A DNA stretch of 44,249 bases from Acidimicrobiia bacterium (GTDB lineage Bacteria > Actinomycetota > Acidimicrobiia > Acidimicrobiales > Bin134). A model generated the notes under the pieces. It searched no databases, had not been told where the DNA came from, and worked only from the letters and a program-made list of their open reading frames with translations. Positions 41,849 through 44,249 of this stretch are shown here, in pieces (within the stretch, counting starts at the first letter, position 1; the number at the start of each line of letters is the position of its first letter). The DNA is taken from positions 1-44,249 of the forward strand of contig JAJDTA010000171.1 of the NCBI GenBank assembly GCA_022827405.1. The letters are read 5' to 3'. The translations under genes and the position numbers were made by a program.

Positions 41849-44249
41849 ATGGACCCAAAGCGCCTGCGTCCCTTCCACATCGTCCTCGGCCTCGGGCTGG
41901 GCTTCGCCGCCTTCACCATCGCCTCGGGCATCGCCTCGGCCATCACCGAGTTCAAGAACCCGGCGGAGATCACCCGCCACCCGTGGGAGAACATCCCCAA
42001 CGGATGGAAGGCCGCCTTCTACACCATCATCCCCATCTTCTTGGTCTGGGCCTCCTGGGAATTCGCCAAGCGGGTGAAGAACTGGGAGCGGGGCGGCCCC
42101 GACAACCGCCGCACCACCCTGGCCAACGCCAAGACCCGCCTGGAGGACCTCCGGCGAGGTATGTACATGCGGACGCTCCTGCGGGAGCCCGGCGCCGGCG
42201 TCATGCACACCATGATCTACGTGGGGTTCATCATCTTGTTGGGCGTCACCACCACCCTGGAGATCGACGAGCAGCTCCCCGACGGGGCCAAGTTCCTCCA
42301 CGGTCGGGTGTACCAGGTGTACTCCGCGGTGGGCGACATCGCTGGGGCCATTTTCCTGGTCGGGGTGATGTGGGCCATCGTGCGCCGCTACGGCCCCCGA
42401 CGGCTGCGCCCTTACCGCATCCGCATCAAGTCTCGGCCCGAGCACGCGGTGATCTTGGGCACCTTCTTCGCCATCGGCGTCACTGGATTCGGCGCCGAGG
42501 TGTTCCGCATCGCCGACCATGGCGTGCCCGACTTCGAGAAGTGGTCGGTGATCGGCTACCAGGTGGCCACCCAGATGCGGGGACTCGAGGGCCTCGACCA
42601 CTGGCACCAGTTCTGGTGGGCCGGCCACGTGATCGCCTTCATTGCCTTCTTGGTGCTGCTGCCCATCACCATGTTGCGCCACATGTTCACCTCCCCGCTG
42701 AACATGTACCTGCGGGACAAAGACCGGCCCAAAGGCGCCATGAAGCCCATGCCCAACCTGATGGAGACCGACCTGGAGTCTTTCGGCGCAGCCACCGTGG
42801 AGGACTTCACCTGGAAGCAGCTTCTGGACACCGACGCTTGCACAATGTGCGGTCGATGCACGTCGGTTTGCCCCGCCCACGCCACCGGCAAGCCTCTCGA
42901 CCCCCGGGAGATCGTGCTCAAGACCGGCGAGGTCATGGCCGCCACCGGCCAGCCGGCCACCACGCCGCCGCTGGGCACGGTGCCGGAAATCAAGGTGGAG
43001 GCCAACTCCTTGTTCGAGCGGATCACCGGCGAGGAGATCTGGGCGTGCACGTCCTGCAAGGCGTGTGACGAGATCTGCCCGGTGAACATCGAGATCCTCG
43101 ACAAGATCCTCGATATGCGCCGCTATTTGTCGCTGATGGAGTCCGACTTCCCCACCGAGCTGGGCCAGGCCTACCGGTCGATGGAGAACTCGGGGAATCC
43201 GTGGGGCATGTCCCAGGGCGACCGGGGAGCGTGGGCCACCGAATTCGAGGGCATCGCCGTGCTCGACGGAGGCGATCCCCTGGAGTCGGAGTACCTCTAC
43301 TGGGTGGGCTGCGCGGGCTCGTTCGACGACAAGAACCGCAAGGTGACCCAGGCGGTGGCCAAGCTGCTCCAGCGAGCCGAGATCAGCTTCTCCATCCTGG
43401 GGCCGGCCGAGAACTGCACCGGCGACCCGGCCCGGCGCTCGGGCAACGAGTACATCTTCCAGATGCTGGCCATGCAGAACATCGAGACCCTCAACGAGAT
43501 GGGGGTCAAGAAGATCGTCACCCAGTGCCCCCACTGCTTCAACACGCTGGCCAATGAGTACCCCCAGTTGGGCGGGCACTACGAGGTGGTCCACCACACC
43601 CAGTTCCTGGAGGCGTTGATCGACGACGGACGCCTCGACATGACCGGTGCCCGACTCGACGAGCGGGTGGTGTATCACGACTCGTGCTATCTGGGCCGCC
43701 ACAACGACGTGTACCTGGCCCCCCGCCGAGTGGTGGGCTCACTGGGCGGCGTCGAGGTGGTGGAGGCCGAGCGCAACGGCACAAAGGGCATGTGTTGCGG
43801 GGCGGGCGGGGCTCGCATGTGGATGGAGGAGACCATCGGCAAACAGGTGAACGTGGAGCGCTCGCAAGAGCTGCTGGCCACCGGGGCCGACCGGATCGCC
43901 ACCGCCTGCCCGTTCTGCTACATCATGATCGACGACGGCATCAAGGCTGAGGGGGCCGACGACGACGTGGTGGTGGGCGACATCTCCATGCACCTGCTGG
44001 AGGCCCTGGAAAACCGCGACGCTGCCGTAGAAGAAGCTCGCCAATCCGAACTGCTCACCATCCGCACTCGGACTCCCGAACCCGCGGCGGTCGCGGTGGC
44101 TGAGCCACAGGTCGTCGTGGATGTGGAGACCGCCGTCGAAGCAGACGCCGAAGCCGAGAGGGCGACACCCCCGGTAGAAGCTGAAGAAGCCCCGGCTCCG
44201 GAGTCCGAGGGCGAACCGGAGCCCGAACCGCAGAAGGAGTCCGAACCCG
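41849..44249 (+). CDS. etfD: EtfD-like membrane Fe-S oxidoreductase (ETF:menaquinone electron transfer), 3' end outside window
   Basis: Open from ATG 41849 to the window end (800 codons, no stop). The N-terminal 300 residues have about five hydrophobic helices of the NarI-like haem b type. Two 4Fe-4S sites follow: C331-TMC-GRC-TSVCP and C400-TSC-KAC-DEICP. Two CCG domains come next: YWVGCAGSFDD near 488, CPHCFN near 558, HDSCYLGRHNDVY near 612 and MCCGAGGARMW near 649. The tail from about 735 is Glu/Pro/Ala-rich and disordered. The layout matches mycobacterial EtfD (Rv0338c type), a route for electrons from acyl-CoA dehydrogenases to menaquinone. A weak ribosome site precedes the ATG. Confidence 0.88.
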   Translation, partial: MDPKRLRPFHIVLGLGLGFAAFTIASGIASAITEFKNPAEITRHPWENIPNGWKAAFYTIIPIFLVWASWEFAKRVKNWERGGPDNRRTTLANAKTRLEDLRRGMYMRTLLREPGAGVMHTMIYVGFIILLGVTTTLEIDEQLPDGAKFLHGRVYQVYSAVGDIAGAIFLVGVMWAIVRRYGPRRLRPYRIRIKSRPEHAVILGTFFAIGVTGFGAEVFRIADHGVPDFEKWSVIGYQVATQMRGLEGLDHWHQFWWAGHVIAFIAFLVLLPITMLRHMFTSPLNMYLRDKDRPKGAMKPMPNLMETDLESFGAATVEDFTWKQLLDTDACTMCGRCTSVCPAHATGKPLDPREIVLKTGEVMAATGQPATTPPLGTVPEIKVEANSLFERITGEEIWACTSCKACDEICPVNIEILDKILDMRRYLSLMESDFPTELGQAYRSMENSGNPWGMSQGDRGAWATEFEGIAVLDGGDPLESEYLYWVGCAGSFDDKNRKVTQAVAKLLQRAEISFSILGPAENCTGDPARRSGNEYIFQMLAMQNIETLNEMGVKKIVTQCPHCFNTLANEYPQLGGHYEVVHHTQFLEALIDDGRLDMTGARLDERVVYHDSCYLGRHNDVYLAPRRVVGSLGGVEVVEAERNGTKGMCCGAGGARMWMEETIGKQVNVERSQELLATGADRIATACPFCYIMIDDGIKAEGADDDVVVGDISMHLLEALENRDAAVEEARQSELLTIRTRTPEPAAVAVAEPQVVVDVETAVEADAEAERATPPVEAEEAPAPESEGEPEPEPQKESEP

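Noticed and set aside
41744-43702. 652-codon open frame on the minus strand opposite the EtfD-like gene
   Set aside because: The plus strand carries a recognisable Fe-S/CCG protein in full register; the minus frame is a His/Gly/Val-rich shadow with no motif.

Overview
The window is high-GC DNA with densely packed genes. It reads as a chromosomal segment of an actinobacterium, most likely of the class Acidimicrobiia or a close relative. This rests on the HspR-type heat-shock operon with a HAIR-like operator, an F420-type luciferase-like oxidoreductase, the ergothioneine genes egtB and egtD, an EtfD-like Fe-S membrane protein, a DUF222/HNH gene, a GlnR-like box before amt, and frequent GTG and TTG starts. 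The class assignment is inference. I see no tRNA, rRNA, CRISPR array, insertion sequence or phage gene. No gene-free stretch exceeds 300 bases; the longest is 3889-4121.

Region 1 (1-3888, minus strand) is a branched-chain-amino-acid-type ABC importer: lipoprotein binding protein, two permeases and the start of an ATPase. The distal part (livM, livG) is clearly AT-richer than the rest.

Region 2 (4122-14147) looks like a catabolic cluster. It holds two amidohydrolases, two SDR dehydrogenases, a SnoaL-like protein, a carboxymuconolactone-decarboxylase-like protein, an acyl-CoA dehydrogenase and a MenB/BadI-like crotonase. At its two edges sit two paralogues (5460-6323 and 13293-14147) of a protein I cannot assign. 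Each is an internal tandem duplication of a unit of about 118 residues. I regard this as the best candidate for something undescribed. A secreted protein with its own tandem repeats (7833-8681) lies in the middle.

Region 3 (14189-21686) is mixed: an MscS channel, a HAD phosphatase, a glycine-rich membrane protein, a DUF222/HNH gene broken by an in-frame TGA, an F420-type oxidoreductase, a DUF7064/7065-type (AttH/CrtC-like) protein, and a divergent cytochrome P450 whose I-helix lacks the usual threonine.

Region 4 (21689-33210, minus strand) is a purine biosynthesis cluster in transcription order purA-D-E-B-C-S-Q, then purL-F-M, with many 4 to 8 bp overlaps. A small conserved-looking gene on the opposite strand (26566-26964) interrupts it between purQ and purL. 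Together these genes cover most of the IMP pathway and both steps to AMP; purN, purH and purK are not here.

Region 5 (33316-39369, minus strand) is dnaK-grpE-dnaJ-hspR followed in the same direction by egtB-egtD, so protein-stress and thiol-stress functions may be co-transcribed. A HAIR-like operator and a matching promoter precede dnaK. Region 6 (39501-44249) holds phosphoglycerate mutase, an ammonium transporter behind a GlnR-like box, and a large EtfD-like Fe-S/heme membrane oxidoreductase that runs off the window end. That protein would pass electrons from acyl-CoA dehydrogenases, such as the one at 11336-12484, via ETF to menaquinone.
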